Assembly: GCF_000212815.1 (NCBI RefSeq)
Contig: NZ_GL890986.1
Location: forward strand, 186,001-250,000
Direction of reading: 5' to 3'
Origin: Streptococcus sanguinis SK49
Lineage (GTDB): Bacteria > Bacillota > Bacilli > Lactobacillales > Streptococcaceae
DNA length: 64,000 bases
The position numbers and the translations under genes are program-made. Shown in pieces: positions 16,873-26,034 of this stretch. Below the pieces are notes generated by a model. That model did no database searches. It saw nothing but the letters and a program-made list of their open reading frames with translations, and was not told the origin of the DNA. The number at the start of each line of letters is the position of its first letter. Position 1 is the first letter of the stretch.

Positions 16873-17330
16873 TTTTTGCGAATTTCGTACTTTTTACTAA
16901 AGCCGTGCAACAAAGAATTGACAGCTTTCAAAATGGACTTTCTAGTAATAATTCCGTAAAAATGTTGATCCTCGCCTACAACCGGCAGGAATGACTCGTC
17001 GACCAGCTTATGAAGCACATCTGATACAGTATAATCTGGCCCAACTGTCAAGTCGTCCATTTTGGTCATGTGGACGATGTCTGTCATCATGAATTCCTCT
17101 TCTGGCAAATCATGACGCATGCGATAGGACATGATGTCTGTCAGGGAAATCGTGCCAACAAACTTTTTATCTGCTGTCACGACTGGTACACGTGAGTAGG
17201 TCATCTGGCTCAATAGTAGGATAGCATGATCCACATTATGGGTGTCAACCATAACCGCCAGATTTTCCCCAGGCGTCAAAAAAGTTTCTTCATGTTGCAG
17301 CAGATAGTCTTCAAATTCCTTAGCAATCAT
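16869..17330 (-). CDS. cbpB: CBS-domain protein of the YkuL/DarB/CbpB type
   Basis: The 153-residue protein is a tandem CBS pair: residues 15-75 (FLTPGENLAVMVDTHNV..YSRVPVV) and 85-145 (MTDIVHMTKMDDLTVGPDYTVSDVL..SFLPVVGED). Homologues in Bacillus (DarB) and Listeria (CbpB) bind cyclic di-AMP and, when free, stimulate the alarmone synthetase Rel. That makes a link to potassium uptake and stringent control plausible, but it is inferred. It overlaps its neighbours on both sides by four bases. Confidence 0.75.
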   Translation of the reverse strand: MIAKEFEDYLLQHEETFLTPGENLAVMVDTHNVDHAILLLSQMTYSRVPVVTADKKFVGTISLTDIMSYRMRHDLPEEEFMMTDIVHMTKMDDLTVGPDYTVSDVLHKLVDESFLPVVGEDQHFYGIITRKSILKAVNSLLHGFSKKYEIRKK

Positions 17331-17848
17331 CGGCTAAACTCCTTGGACAAGCTTGGAAAAAGTTCATGATTTCGCGTATAGTAATCAACTTTAAAGCGGT
17401 CATCATCAATCTCTACCTTAGCGTAGAGGCGTTCGTTGATCAGGCCACGTGGCTGGCTGATGGAGCCCGGATTCAGAAAGAGCGTTTTGCCTTCCATTCG
17501 AGCATCTGGGATATGCAGGTGACCATAAAGGCAGATGTCTGCATTAATCTCTTGCGCCCACAAATCCAGCTTTTGAAAAGAAAAGTTAATATGGAAGAGA
17601 TGCCCGTGGGTCTGGGCAATAATGGTCCCCGCCAAATCCGTCACCAAGCGTTCTGGATAGCCGTCGTAAAAGTCCATATTGCCTGCCACAACCTGAATCC
17701 CTTGCCATACCTCATCATCAGAAGGAAGCTCAGAGTCTCCGTTATGGAAAATCGCATCTACCTTCCCAATATAATGATTCCTAATTTCTTCTACAATAGC
17801 ACGGTCGCCATGAGAATCACTCATGACTATAATGGTTTGCTTTGCCAT
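17327..17848 (-). CDS. Metallophosphoesterase, YfcE/MJ0936 type
   Basis: The 173-residue protein has the calcineurin-like motifs in order: MSDSHGD (residues 9-15), [21 protein letters not shown]-like AQTHGHLF, and the C-terminal GHLHIP. These bind two metal ions and hydrolyse phosphodiesters. It belongs to the small YfcE-like family whose natural substrate is unclear. The gene starts 22 bases inside the end of rdgB and overlaps cbpB by four bases. Confidence 0.88.
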   Translation of the reverse strand: MAKQTIIVMSDSHGDRAIVEEIRNHYIGKVDAIFHNGDSELPSDDEVWQGIQVVAGNMDFYDGYPERLVTDLAGTIIAQTHGHLFHINFSFQKLDLWAQEINADICLYGHLHIPDARMEGKTLFLNPGSISQPRGLINERLYAKVEIDDDRFKVDYYTRNHELFPSLSKEFSR

Positions 17849-18831
17849 GCTGGAAATACCTCCACTAATTTCTTAACTGCCTGAGCCCGATGGGATTGCG
17901 CATTTTTTTCTTCCATCGTCAGCTCAGCAGACGTTTTTCCTGTTTCTCCCACTAAGAACAAGGGATCATAGCCAAAGCCATTTTCCCCTTTTGGCTCATG
18001 GGCAATGTAGCCCGGCCAATCCGCTTCAACTACCAGAGACTCCCTATCAGGACTAGCCACCACAAGGGTCGTATGAAAATGGGCCGAGCGGTCCTTGACA
18101 TCAAAAACCATAGCCAACTCATGCAGGAGCTTGATGTTGTTTTCATCGTCTGTCGCGCCTACTCCAGCGAAGCGAGCCGACCAGACTCCAGGCAAGCCGC
18201 CTAAAACATCGACCTGCAGACCTGAGTCGTCAGCTAGCACCATTTTACCGGTCAGCTTACTGATTGTCTCTGCCTTGAGCCGTGCATTTTCCTCAAAGGT
18301 GGTTCCGGTCTCTTCTACTTCTGGCAAGTCAGGATAATCATTGAGATTTTCAACCTTGTAGCCCAGCTTATCAAAGAGTTTGCGAAACTCTGCTGTCTTT
18401 CCTTCGTTGCGAGTCGCAATCAAGATGGTATCTCCGACAGCCATCTCGGTCTCCTGCCCCTGACCAAAAAAGTCGGTCATCTTAACTCCATCCTTAGACA
18501 GGAAGAAGACCTTGCGCAGCAAGTCCTTTTCTGTAATCAGAATAGCCCCCTTATGACTGGTCGCCTTAAAATCCCGCTTCTGGCGGTCGTTAATCATATT
18601 GAGGACAAACTGGATATAGGACATGGGCGAGCCATATTTGACCACAACTGAGGTAAAGGCGTTGTATTCCTCATCCAAATCCCGCTCAATCAGCTCGCTC
18701 AACTCAGCATCAATATGCTCCAAGAGCCTGTATGGGATATCGTTGAAATGATAGCCGGCCTTGCGAAAGCGGGTCCATTCTCCAATATACCAATTGTTCT
18801 CGTCAATGTATTCATAAATTTTATTTGTCAT
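17827..18831 (-). CDS. rdgB: RdgB/HAM1 non-canonical purine NTP pyrophosphatase with N-terminal extension
   Basis: The C-terminal domain (residues 134-330) is a complete HAM1 enzyme: [15 protein letters not shown], a [11 protein letters not shown] motif, [15 protein letters not shown] and [11 protein letters not shown]. It hydrolyses dITP, XTP and ITP to keep them out of DNA. The first 130 residues (starting [19 protein letters not shown]) are an added domain of unknown function, also found in other streptococcal RdgB proteins. It overlaps murI by four bases, as in other streptococci. Confidence 0.92.
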   Translation of the reverse strand: MTNKIYEYIDENNWYIGEWTRFRKAGYHFNDIPYRLLEHIDAELSELIERDLDEEYNAFTSVVVKYGSPMSYIQFVLNMINDRQKRDFKATSHKGAILITEKDLLRKVFFLSKDGVKMTDFFGQGQETEMAVGDTILIATRNEGKTAEFRKLFDKLGYKVENLNDYPDLPEVEETGTTFEENARLKAETISKLTGKMVLADDSGLQVDVLGGLPGVWSARFAGVGATDDENNIKLLHELAMVFDVKDRSAHFHTTLVVASPDRESLVVEADWPGYIAHEPKGENGFGYDPLFLVGETGKTSAELTMEEKNAQSHRAQAVKKLVEVFPAWQSKPL

Positions 18832-19622
18832 AAGCTTACATGCTCCACATTCACTTTCAGGCCCAGCCAGCTTTCTGCAATCTCCGAAAAGCTCTTGGCA
18901 TTGGCAGTTGTGTAAAATTGGTGATTGAGCTCCTGTTTTTCCCGACTGCGGTTGATTTCAAAGTAATTGAGCAGTACAGAAATATCCCGTACGCACTCTG
19001 CCCCGCTGTCAATCAGCTTCACATTTGGTCCCATCCTATTTTGAATAATAGGCCGGAGCAAGGGATAGTGGGTACAGCCCAAGACAAGGGTATCTACCCG
19101 ACCAGCTAAAGGCTGCAGGGTTTCATAGACAACTTTTTTAGTAAGACTGGAATGAAGTTCATTGGACTCTACCAAAGGTACAAACTTAGGGCAGGCCAAG
19201 CTTTCCACCTGCATCTCCGGCGAGAGCGCTTCAATCTTCTGACGATAGATATCAGAAGAAACTGTCATTGGCGTTCCAATAACACCGATGCGGCCGCTGG
19301 CAGTTGACTTAATAGCTGCACTAGCCCCTGGCAGAATCACGCCCAGTACGGGAATATCCAGCTTTTCCTTCACTTCTTCCCAGACAACAGCAGTCGCTGT
19401 ATTGCAGGCAATGACAATCATCTTAACATCCTTGGTCAGGAGGAAGTTGACCAATTGCCAGGTATAAGCGCGAATCTGCTCAGCAGGCCTTGGACCGTAA
19501 GGAGCCCGCGCCGAATCTCCGATATAAATGACCTCTTCGTGGGGGAGCTGCCGCATGAGCTCACGGACTACAGTCAAACCGCCCACTCCTGAGTCTAAAA
19601 AACCGATTGGTCGATTATCCAT
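18828..19622 (-). CDS. murI: Glutamate racemase
   Basis: The 264-residue enzyme has both catalytic cysteine motifs, ACNTATA (Cys73) and GCTHYPLL (Cys183), plus the opening [13 protein letters not shown]. It makes D-glutamate for peptidoglycan. It heads the long overlapping operon that runs down to yidD; the order murI-rdgB-phosphoesterase-cbpB-xerD-like-scpA-scpB-rluB is a conserved streptococcal block. Confidence 0.95.
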   Translation of the reverse strand: MDNRPIGFLDSGVGGLTVVRELMRQLPHEEVIYIGDSARAPYGPRPAEQIRAYTWQLVNFLLTKDVKMIVIACNTATAVVWEEVKEKLDIPVLGVILPGASAAIKSTASGRIGVIGTPMTVSSDIYRQKIEALSPEMQVESLACPKFVPLVESNELHSSLTKKVVYETLQPLAGRVDTLVLGCTHYPLLRPIIQNRMGPNVKLIDSGAECVRDISVLLNYFEINRSREKQELNHQFYTTANAKSFSEIAESWLGLKVNVEHVSL

Positions 19623-19683
19623 AAGGTCTTCTTTCTAAAACAAGGGACTGGAAGCCGATTCCAAATCCCCATTTTTTTTTGAT

Positions 19684-19719
19684 TTTCTCTACTGGTATTA
19701 AAAGCCAGTCACTAGAAAA
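19684..19719. repeat. Hairpin between yneF and murI
   Basis: TTTTCT (19684-19689) and ACTGG (19691-19695) pair with CCAGT (19705-19709) and AGAAAA (19714-19719). A run of nine T residues (A on minus) lies next to it. On the minus strand no T run follows the stem, so a terminator role for yneF is doubtful. Confidence 0.35.
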
Positions 19720-19968
19720 TTATTTTTTCTTTTTGCTCTTAGCAAGCGCAGCTTTCTGCTGGCTGATAATTTGACGATAAACTTGCTGTACTTTCGCTTC
19801 ATTTGGCCGTTGGCCGCTAGCGCTAAGCAAGGTCCGAACTGCTTCTACATTCAGACGCGGATTTTCTGCAAATTCCTTCTCAACTTGCCGACGAAGCAGA
19901 TACATACCCAAGATTACGCCTAAGGCAAATGCCACCATAATCAAGAAAATTGCTAAAACTAAATTCAT
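19720..19968 (-). CDS. YneF family (UPF0154) small membrane protein
   Basis: The 82-residue protein has one N-terminal membrane helix (residues 2-24), then a conserved cytoplasmic part with [14 protein letters not shown] and [16 protein letters not shown], and a lysine-rich tail. This is the UPF0154/YneF family, found in most Firmicutes but with no firm function. The start has GAGGAG upstream and TATAAT about 45 bases upstream, so it is a separate transcription unit. Confidence 0.85.
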   Translation of the reverse strand: MNLVLAIFLIMVAFALGVILGMYLLRRQVEKEFAENPRLNVEAVRTLLSASGQRPNEAKVQQVYRQIISQQKAALAKSKKKK

Positions 19969-20024
19969 ATCGAGAACTCCTCTATTTCCATTTTTACATT
20001 GCTCTTCATTATATCAAATTTTCT

Positions 20025-21275
20025 CTATTTTTCAAAATCAAAGCCATATAGTGTCGCAAAATAATCTTCTGGTTTTTCGGCTCTGCGAATCATGCGAACA
20101 TTGCCATCTTGCTCCAAGAGAATTTCGCTGGAGCGGAGCTTGGCATTGTATTGATACCCCATAGAGAAACCATGGGCACCCGTATCGTGAATCACCAGTG
20201 TATCGCCAATTTGGCTGACGGGCAGCGGGCGATTAATAGCAAATTTGTCGTTATTCTCACAGAGGCTGCCGACAACATCCACAATTTCTGTCTCACTCTC
20301 AGGTCGATCCATATTAGTAATGTGGTGGTAAGAACCGTACATTGCAGGACGCAGCAGATTGACCGCTGAGGCGTCCACTCCCAGATAGGTTCGGTAGGTC
20401 TGCTTCTTATGGGTAACCTTGGTGACCAGAAGGCCATAAGGCGCCAGCATAAAGCGGCCCAGCTCCGTATAAATCTTGACCTGTCCTAGGCCAGCCGGAG
20501 TTAGAATAGCTTCATAGGCCTGACGAACTCCTTGACCGATGACCGCAATGTCATTTTCCTCACCTTCAGGCTGATAATTAATGCCGACACCGCCAGATAG
20601 ATTGATAAAGTCCAGCTCAACTCCTGTCTCAGCCACTACTTCTACAGCCAACTCAAAAAGCTGACGGGCCAGTTCAGGATAGTAGTCATTGCTGACAGTA
20701 TTTGAGGCCAAGAAGGCATGAATGCCAAACTTCTCAGCCCCAAACTCCTTGAGCTCTTTGAAAGCTTGAATCAGCTGGTCCTTAGTCATACCAAACTTGG
20801 CTTCTTCTGGATTATCCATAATGCTGGTTCCCAGCTCAAAGACACCGCCAGGGTTGTAACGGCAGGAAATAACCTTGGGAATACCAGCGGCTTCCTTTAG
20901 AAAAGCCACATCTTCATAGGCATCCAGATTGATAGTCGCTCCCAAGTCACGCGCAAACTGAAATTCCTCAGCTGGTGTGTTATTGGACGAAAACATGATA
21001 TCCTGTCCAGCAAAGCCCAGCTTTTGGCTCATGAGCAGCTCAACATAGCTGGCACAATCCACCCCACAACCTTCTTCTTTGAGGATTTTTAAAATAGCAG
21101 GATTGGGAGTGGCCTTGACGGCAAAATATTCTTTAAAACCTGGATTCCAAGAAAAGGCCTCATGCAGGGCACGCGCTCTTTCCCGAATTCCCTTCTCATC
21201 ATAAAGATGGAAAGGTGTTGGAAACTGCGCCGTAATCTCAGCTAGCTTTTCACGACTGACAAAAGGAGTTTTCAT
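20025..21275 (-). CDS. lysA: Diaminopimelate decarboxylase
   Basis: The 416-residue PLP enzyme of fold type III has the PLP lysine in YFAVKATPNP (Lys54), an SGGVGINYQPEG phosphate-binding loop, and the C-terminal catalytic CENND (near residue 340) and HDTGAHGFSMGYQYN motifs. It makes lysine from meso-diaminopimelate, the last step of lysine synthesis. It stands alone. Confidence 0.93.
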   Translation of the reverse strand: MKTPFVSREKLAEITAQFPTPFHLYDEKGIRERARALHEAFSWNPGFKEYFAVKATPNPAILKILKEEGCGVDCASYVELLMSQKLGFAGQDIMFSSNNTPAEEFQFARDLGATINLDAYEDVAFLKEAAGIPKVISCRYNPGGVFELGTSIMDNPEEAKFGMTKDQLIQAFKELKEFGAEKFGIHAFLASNTVSNDYYPELARQLFELAVEVVAETGVELDFINLSGGVGINYQPEGEENDIAVIGQGVRQAYEAILTPAGLGQVKIYTELGRFMLAPYGLLVTKVTHKKQTYRTYLGVDASAVNLLRPAMYGSYHHITNMDRPESETEIVDVVGSLCENNDKFAINRPLPVSQIGDTLVIHDTGAHGFSMGYQYNAKLRSSEILLEQDGNVRMIRRAEKPEDYFATLYGFDFEK

Positions 21276-21331
21276 ACTATTCTCGCTTTCTATTTACTGG
21301 GTTTATTATACCATAAATCCATAGGAGAAAC

Positions 21332-21360
21332 AAAAAGCACTGGGCAAGCGCCCAATGCTT
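21332..21360 (-). terminator. Intrinsic terminator of the BAX-inhibitor-type gene
   Basis: AAGCACTGGGC (21335-21345) pairs with GCCCAATGCTT (21350-21360) with one mismatch; on the minus strand TTTTTG follows the stem. Confidence 0.75.
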
Positions 21361-21378
21361 TAGTCTTATTTAGTCTAA

Positions 21379-22062
21379 TTATTTGTTTCTTCCAAAAATA
21401 CGCAGCAAGCTGAGGAAGAGATTAATGAAGTCCAGATACAGATGCAGAGCCAGAGAAATAGCCCAGCCATTTCCTGGATTTCCATTGGTCTGCTCATAGA
21501 CATAGCGAATCTTCTGATTGTCCCAAGCGATGAGTCCTGAGAAAATAAGGACACCAACGATACTGATGATAAAGTCCAAGCCACTGCTTCTCAAGAAGAT
21601 ATTAAGGACGCTAGCAGCGATAATACCAATCAAACCGGCCATACAAGCTCTGCCCATTCCGGAAAGATCCTTCTTGGTCACCTTGCCGATGAACCCCATG
21701 GCAAAGAACATAACGGTCGTTGTCAGAAAGGCTAAGAGAACAGTTGACTGAAGATACAGCGCCATGATAATACTTAAGGTAAAACCATTGATGGCTGAAT
21801 AAGCTAAAAACATAGGCAACGCCGCTGGGCTATTGCTCCGAGCAGTTCCAGAAGCTACCAACACAAAGATAAACTCAACTGCAATAGCCGCATAGAAAAT
21901 CCAAGTGGAGCCTGTCAGAACAGAGATAATAATGTCCTGAAAGAAGTTCAGCATCAAGAGGGATACGATTGCTGAGATTCCGATACCGACACCAACGATA
22001 GAATAAATCTTAGCATAGAAAGAATTAATATCTGATTGATCTTGAATAATAGAATGATTCAT
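21379..22062 (-). CDS. BAX inhibitor-1/YccA family membrane protein
   Basis: The 227-residue protein has seven membrane helices and the family pattern: an N-terminal YAKIYSIVGVGIGISAIVS, SPAALPMFLAYSAINGFTLS in the middle and the C-terminal IAWDNQKIR followed by LHLYLDFINLFLSLLRIFG. Bacterial members (YetJ, YccA) are Ca2+ leak channels or modulators of the FtsH protease. Which applies here cannot be said. Confidence 0.88.
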   Translation of the reverse strand: MNHSIIQDQSDINSFYAKIYSIVGVGIGISAIVSLLMLNFFQDIIISVLTGSTWIFYAAIAVEFIFVLVASGTARSNSPAALPMFLAYSAINGFTLSIIMALYLQSTVLLAFLTTTVMFFAMGFIGKVTKKDLSGMGRACMAGLIGIIAASVLNIFLRSSGLDFIISIVGVLIFSGLIAWDNQKIRYVYEQTNGNPGNGWAISLALHLYLDFINLFLSLLRIFGRNK

Positions 22063-22087
22063 AGTTACTCCTTTTATAATAAAACAT

Positions 22088-22579
22088 TTACGGTTTCAGC
22101 ATCTTTCGATGAAAGAGCTTGTGATTACCGCTCTTGCGTCTCCAAGGTGCAGTCGCTTCCTTGACTGCCCAATATTTATCCACCATCGTCACAATATAAG
22201 ACTCCTTATAGCGCGGCGGAGCAATGGTCGCCCCCCACATGTGCTTGATGATAATGTCCTCTTCGACCTTATTGAGCTTGGTAATCTTACGAGCATTGCG
22301 AACTGCCAACCTCGGATGGACCCAAGCATGACTCTTCTTAAACTTGGTCACACGCCAGTCATAGTAGAATAAGTCATGAAGCAGGGCACCGCGTGCCGTG
22401 CTGCGGGCATTCCAACCAAATTTTTTGGCAATTCTGTAACTAGTATAACTTACATTGATGGAATGTTCAAGTCTATTGGAATGAATATGATGGGGAATTT
22501 CTTTCAAGCGCTGCACACTGGGCTTTTCAATCAAGTGCCCAACATAGGCCATAAACTCCTCGTCCTGTTTGTAAGGCAT
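22088..22579 (-). CDS. HD-domain metal-dependent phosphohydrolase-like protein
   Basis: The 163-residue protein has an HD domain: H near residue 34 (NRLEHSINVSY), the HD pair in GALLHDLFYYDW near residue 68, and an HMWG region further on. HD proteins bind a metal and act as phosphatases or phosphodiesterases. The substrate is unknown. The next gene downstream on the strand is the BAX-inhibitor-type gene, only 25 bases away, so the two may be one transcript. Confidence 0.8.
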   Translation of the reverse strand: MPYKQDEEFMAYVGHLIEKPSVQRLKEIPHHIHSNRLEHSINVSYTSYRIAKKFGWNARSTARGALLHDLFYYDWRVTKFKKSHAWVHPRLAVRNARKITKLNKVEEDIIIKHMWGATIAPPRYKESYIVTMVDKYWAVKEATAPWRRKSGNHKLFHRKMLKP

Positions 22580-22623
22580 AGAATCACCTCCCTTGCCAAC
22601 TATTATATCTCTTTTTCTGATTT

Positions 22624-23364
22624 TTAGCTTAAATGAAAGATTAAAATACCAGCAGCGACCGCAACATTGAGACTTTCTGCTTGCCCCTTCATGGAAATAT
22701 GGACCAGAACATCAGCTGCTGCCGTCATTTCTGGACTAATCCCCTGCCCTTCATTGCCCATGACTAGGACAAAGCTATCTTTACTGTCCACCTCTCTGTA
22801 ATCAATAGATGTTGACGACAAGGTCGAAGCCAGAATTAGCAGACTGGAAGACTGAGCCAGCCTAATAAAATCAGCCGTATCCATTCGATAAACTGGCAGA
22901 TGAAAATGGCTCCCCTGCATAGAGCGCAGCGTTTTTAGGTTATAGATGTCTGCTGACGAGCTAGAGATGAAGACTCCATCAAAGCAAGCTGCATCAGCTG
23001 TCCGAATGATGGTACCGACATTACCTGGATCCTGAACGTCCTCCAAGAAAAGATAGCGCCCACTTAACTCCGCAGGTATTTCTTTCCTTTCAAAAGCCAC
23101 TTCCGCGACAATCCCCTGTGGTGTCTTACTATCAGCCAAATCTGCTAAAATCTCTGGACTGACAAAAATCACTTGAGAAAAATCAGCTAATCGCTCTGCG
23201 TATTCCGCTAAAGCAAAAATCCGAATCAGCTCTGCCCCGCTGCTGATAGCTTCCTCAAATAAATGCCAGCCCTCGATCAAATAAGAATCCTTGCGGTATT
23301 TTTTGTGATGAAGTTTTTTAGCTTTTTTTACCACATTATTGGCTTTTGAGGTTATAATATTCAT
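22624..23364 (-). CDS. TrmH/RlmB-like RNA 2'-O-methyltransferase (SpoU family)
   Basis: The 246-residue protein starts with a substrate-binding domain (NIITSKANNVVKKAKKLHHKKYR) and ends with a SPOUT knot: QDPGNVGTIIRTADA near residue 120, VMGNEGQGIS near 195, and ISMKGQAESLNVAVAAGIL near 225. It methylates a ribose in rRNA or tRNA; the exact target is unknown. I start at ATG 23364. A longer frame to 23523 runs back over the promoter and is rejected. The promoter at 23371-23379 ends six bases before this ATG, so the mRNA is probably leaderless. Confidence 0.88.
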   Translation of the reverse strand: MNIITSKANNVVKKAKKLHHKKYRKDSYLIEGWHLFEEAISSGAELIRIFALAEYAERLADFSQVIFVSPEILADLADSKTPQGIVAEVAFERKEIPAELSGRYLFLEDVQDPGNVGTIIRTADAACFDGVFISSSSADIYNLKTLRSMQGSHFHLPVYRMDTADFIRLAQSSSLLILASTLSSTSIDYREVDSKDSFVLVMGNEGQGISPEMTAAADVLVHISMKGQAESLNVAVAAGILIFHLS

Positions 23365-23370
23365 AAGAAC

Positions 23371-23379
23371 ATTATACCA
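23371..23379 (-). promoter_or_regulatory. Extended -10 promoter immediately before the RNA methyltransferase ATG
   Basis: On the minus strand TGG (23377-23379) plus TATAAT (23371-23376), with TGTGG upstream, is followed by six bases and ATG 23364. No ribosome-binding site fits in the gap. Confidence 0.65.
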
Positions 23380-23447
23380 CAATTTAGCAGACTTGCACTC
23401 ATACTGAGGGCTTAAATCCCTTGGTCCGTTCACTAAAGGAGGATGGC

Positions 23448-23726
23448 ATGCAGAAAGTAAAAATGATAGCCCAAGGACGAGTACAAGGAGTCGGATTCCG
23501 CTGGGGAGTCTATTCTCTAGCACTGGAAATCGGAGGTATTACCGGCCGGGTCTGGAACAACGACGACGGTACTGTTGGCATTCTGGCTCAGGCTGATGAC
23601 CCAGCTCTGATGGCCAAATTTATCCAAGAAATCCGCAAGGGACCGACGCCTTTTTCTAAGGTCAGTTATTTGGATGTGACCATGGCTAATTTCGACTCCT
23701 ATCCTGACTTTAAAATTTCAAATTAG
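23448..23726 (+). CDS. acyP: Acylphosphatase
   Basis: The 92-residue protein has the acylphosphatase signature AQGRVQGVGFRW with catalytic Arg18 and the GRVWNNDDGTV motif with the catalytic Asn. It hydrolyses acyl phosphates. The ATG at 23448 is preceded by AAAGGAGG; the longer frame from 23421 contains that site and is not used. It is transcribed divergently from the RNA methyltransferase, a pairing common in streptococci along with yidC downstream. Confidence 0.93.
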   Translation: MQKVKMIAQGRVQGVGFRWGVYSLALEIGGITGRVWNNDDGTVGILAQADDPALMAKFIQEIRKGPTPFSKVSYLDVTMANFDSYPDFKISN

Positions 23727-23739
23727 GTCTGCAGAACTA

Positions 23740-23768
23740 TTGTATATTTTGCAAAAAAACAGTAGAAT
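23740..23768 (+). promoter_or_regulatory. yidC promoter
   Basis: TTGTAT (23740-23745), a 17-base spacer and TAGAAT (23763-23768) lie about 40 bases before the GTG start of yidC. Confidence 0.5.
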
Positions 23769-23807
23769 AGATAGGTATTATTTTTTAGAAACAAAGGATA
23801 TGAACTC

Positions 23808-24731
23808 GTGAAACATTTCAAACGCTTTTTATTCTCCGGTATGGGACTGGCTGCGCTTATTTTCCTGTCCGGCTGTGTGGGCCGCGACAAGGCCGGTAAT
23901 CCTTCTGGTCTGATCTGGGACGTGATTGGTCAGCCTATGGCGGATGGTATCCAATTTTTCGCCAAGAATTCAGGTCTGGGTTATGGTCTGGCGATTATCA
24001 TCGTTACGCTCATCGTGCGGATTATCATTCTGCCGCTAGGAATCTATCAGTCTTGGAAGGCAACGCTTCAGTCTGAAAAGATGAACTACTTCAAGCCGAT
24101 TTTTGCCCCAATCCAAGAGCGAATCAAAAATGCCGAAACTCAGGAAGAGAAAATGCAGGCTCAGCAAGAACTGATAGCCGCTCAAAAAGAAAATGGACTC
24201 AGCATGTTTGGCGGTATAGGCTGTCTGCCTCTGCTCATCCAAATGCCTTTCTTCTCAGCCCTCTTCTTTGCAGCCCAGTATACTCAAGGAGTTGCAGGCA
24301 GTTCCTTCCTCTGGATTAAAGACCTGGCCAAAAGCGACTGGGCTTTGACCGCTATTGTAGGTATCCTCTACTATATCCAGTCAGTGCTCTCTCTGCATGG
24401 TATTGAAGATGAAACTCAAAGAAACAGCATGAAACAGGCTTCTTATATGAGTCCTATCATGATTGTTGCTTTCTCATTCCTCTCTCCTGCCGCAGTCACT
24501 CTCTACTGGGTAGTCGGTGGATTTATCCAAATCATCCAGCAATTTATCATCAACTACATCATTCGACCTCGCCTGAGAAAACAGGTAGCAGAGGAATTTG
24601 AAAAAAATCCTCCTAAAGGCTTGAAAAAAGCGAGCCGGGCTAAAGATGTTACTCCAAAAGCTCAGCCGGCTATTGAGCAAAAGAACAAAAAGAAAAAGAA
24701 CCGCAATGCTGGTAAGCAACGGTCAAGATAA
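23808..24731 (+). CDS. yidC: Membrane protein insertase YidC (OxaA lipoprotein type)
   Basis: The 307-residue protein has a lipoprotein signal with lipobox FLSGC (lipidated Cys23), then the five-helix insertase core with the inner Arg in helix 1 region (VRIIILPLGIYQSWK) and the family motif GCLPLLIQMPFFSALF. The C-terminal tail is rich in lysine (EQKNKKKKNR), typical of the YidC2 paralogue that binds ribosomes. The start is GTG with AAAGGA upstream. Streptococci have two YidC proteins; the tail suggests YidC2. Confidence 0.9.
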   Translation: MKHFKRFLFSGMGLAALIFLSGCVGRDKAGNPSGLIWDVIGQPMADGIQFFAKNSGLGYGLAIIIVTLIVRIIILPLGIYQSWKATLQSEKMNYFKPIFAPIQERIKNAETQEEKMQAQQELIAAQKENGLSMFGGIGCLPLLIQMPFFSALFFAAQYTQGVAGSSFLWIKDLAKSDWALTAIVGILYYIQSVLSLHGIEDETQRNSMKQASYMSPIMIVAFSFLSPAAVTLYWVVGGFIQIIQQFIINYIIRPRLRKQVAEEFEKNPPKGLKKASRAKDVTPKAQPAIEQKNKKKKNRNAGKQRSR

Positions 24732-24798
24732 AGAATCAGCGTAACCGATACAAAAAACTCAGCAAACAAAGCAATAAATGATGAACGAGGTGACTCTA

Positions 24799-26034
24799 TC
24801 ACAGTAAAACAGTAAAGCCAATCAATTCTTTCTTATATGAAACCCAAATCCTGCCCTTGAAAATCCGCACCAGACTTTCTGCCATGGATAAGCCAATCCC
24901 GTAGCCAGGCTGCTTCTGATTGTGCGATTCGTCTTCACGATAAAAACGGTCAAAGAAACGACTGTAATCAACATTTTTGCCGTCCGCGTAACTATTGGCT
25001 ACCGTCAGCCGGGCTCGTTTCCCGCGCTTGGCCTTGGTCAAGGTGACAAAAATTTGCCCATCTTCGTCACAATACTTGCAGGCATTGTCAATCAGTATAC
25101 TAACCAATTCATAAAGTTCATCTTCAGTTGCCTTGACATGGATATCTTCCTGCAGCTTGATCTCGTACTTCTTACCTGCCTTCTCGATGACAGACTTGAA
25201 GTTTCCTGCTACTTTTTTAACAACTTCTGAAAAATTCACATCTACCAAAGTAACATCTGGCTGCTCTTCCAGACGGGCCAGAACGACCATTTGATTGATT
25301 AGATTACTGAGACGCTTGACCTGGTCCTTGGTGCTTTCTGTCCATTCATTTTCGCCAGTCATCAGCTCTTGCAGCTCCGTATTGGCTGAAATGATTGCCA
25401 ATGGTGTCTTCAGTTCATGCCCCGCATTAGTGATAAAACGCTTCTGATTTTCATAGTTTTTGATATAGGGGCGGATGGCAAAGTTGGAAAATCCAGACAC
25501 GACCAAGACAAAGAAAATAAAGCTATAGAAGCACAACTGGATAGACAGCCAGAAAAAGTCATTACGGCTTTCGAGATAATTGGTCGAATCTAAGACCACC
25601 AGTAAATAGCGCTTGGTCTTGGAATCCTGCGTTATCTGGTAAGAATAAAATTGACTGCCTACCTTAAAAACTCCACTGCTACGACTGTCCTTAATCACTT
25701 TGTTAGCGTAGCTAAGCGCCTGCTCCTTAGATAGATTGGAAAGATGGTCTAAGTTGGTGGAGTAAAGTGTTTTGTCTTCCTTATAGACCACACTGAAATA
25801 GCGGTATTGGTAGATGGTATCAATGGTGATACGGTCGTTTTGCAAGCTCTCTGCTGTTTCTTCTACGCTGGGAAAATCTCCATTATTGGCAGATAGAATA
25901 TTGAGAACGGCTTGGATTTCTCCGTTGGTCTGCAGAAAGCGAACGGAGTTTAAGACAGCAATCATGGTCAGCAAAATACAGACAATAGCCGCCGAAGCCA
26001 GCAGAATGAACCGAATTTTAAGCTTCCGAAACAT
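24799..26034 (-). CDS. relS: Sensor histidine kinase RelS-like
   Basis: The 411-residue kinase has two membrane helices (about residues 9-31 and 155-180) flanking an extracytoplasmic sensor domain, then HisKA with the phosphorylated His in NAGHELKTPLAI and HATPase with N box DNACKYC and G2 box GYGIGLSMAES. I start at ATG 26034 (GGAGATAG upstream). It overlaps its response regulator by 17 bases. The order alarmone synthetase - regulator - kinase is that of relP-relR-relS described in S. mutans, hence the name. Confidence 0.82.
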   Translation of the reverse strand: MFRKLKIRFILLASAAIVCILLTMIAVLNSVRFLQTNGEIQAVLNILSANNGDFPSVEETAESLQNDRITIDTIYQYRYFSVVYKEDKTLYSTNLDHLSNLSKEQALSYANKVIKDSRSSGVFKVGSQFYSYQITQDSKTKRYLLVVLDSTNYLESRNDFFWLSIQLCFYSFIFFVLVVSGFSNFAIRPYIKNYENQKRFITNAGHELKTPLAIISANTELQELMTGENEWTESTKDQVKRLSNLINQMVVLARLEEQPDVTLVDVNFSEVVKKVAGNFKSVIEKAGKKYEIKLQEDIHVKATEDELYELVSILIDNACKYCDEDGQIFVTLTKAKRGKRARLTVANSYADGKNVDYSRFFDRFYREDESHNQKQPGYGIGLSMAESLVRIFKGRIWVSYKKELIGFTVLL

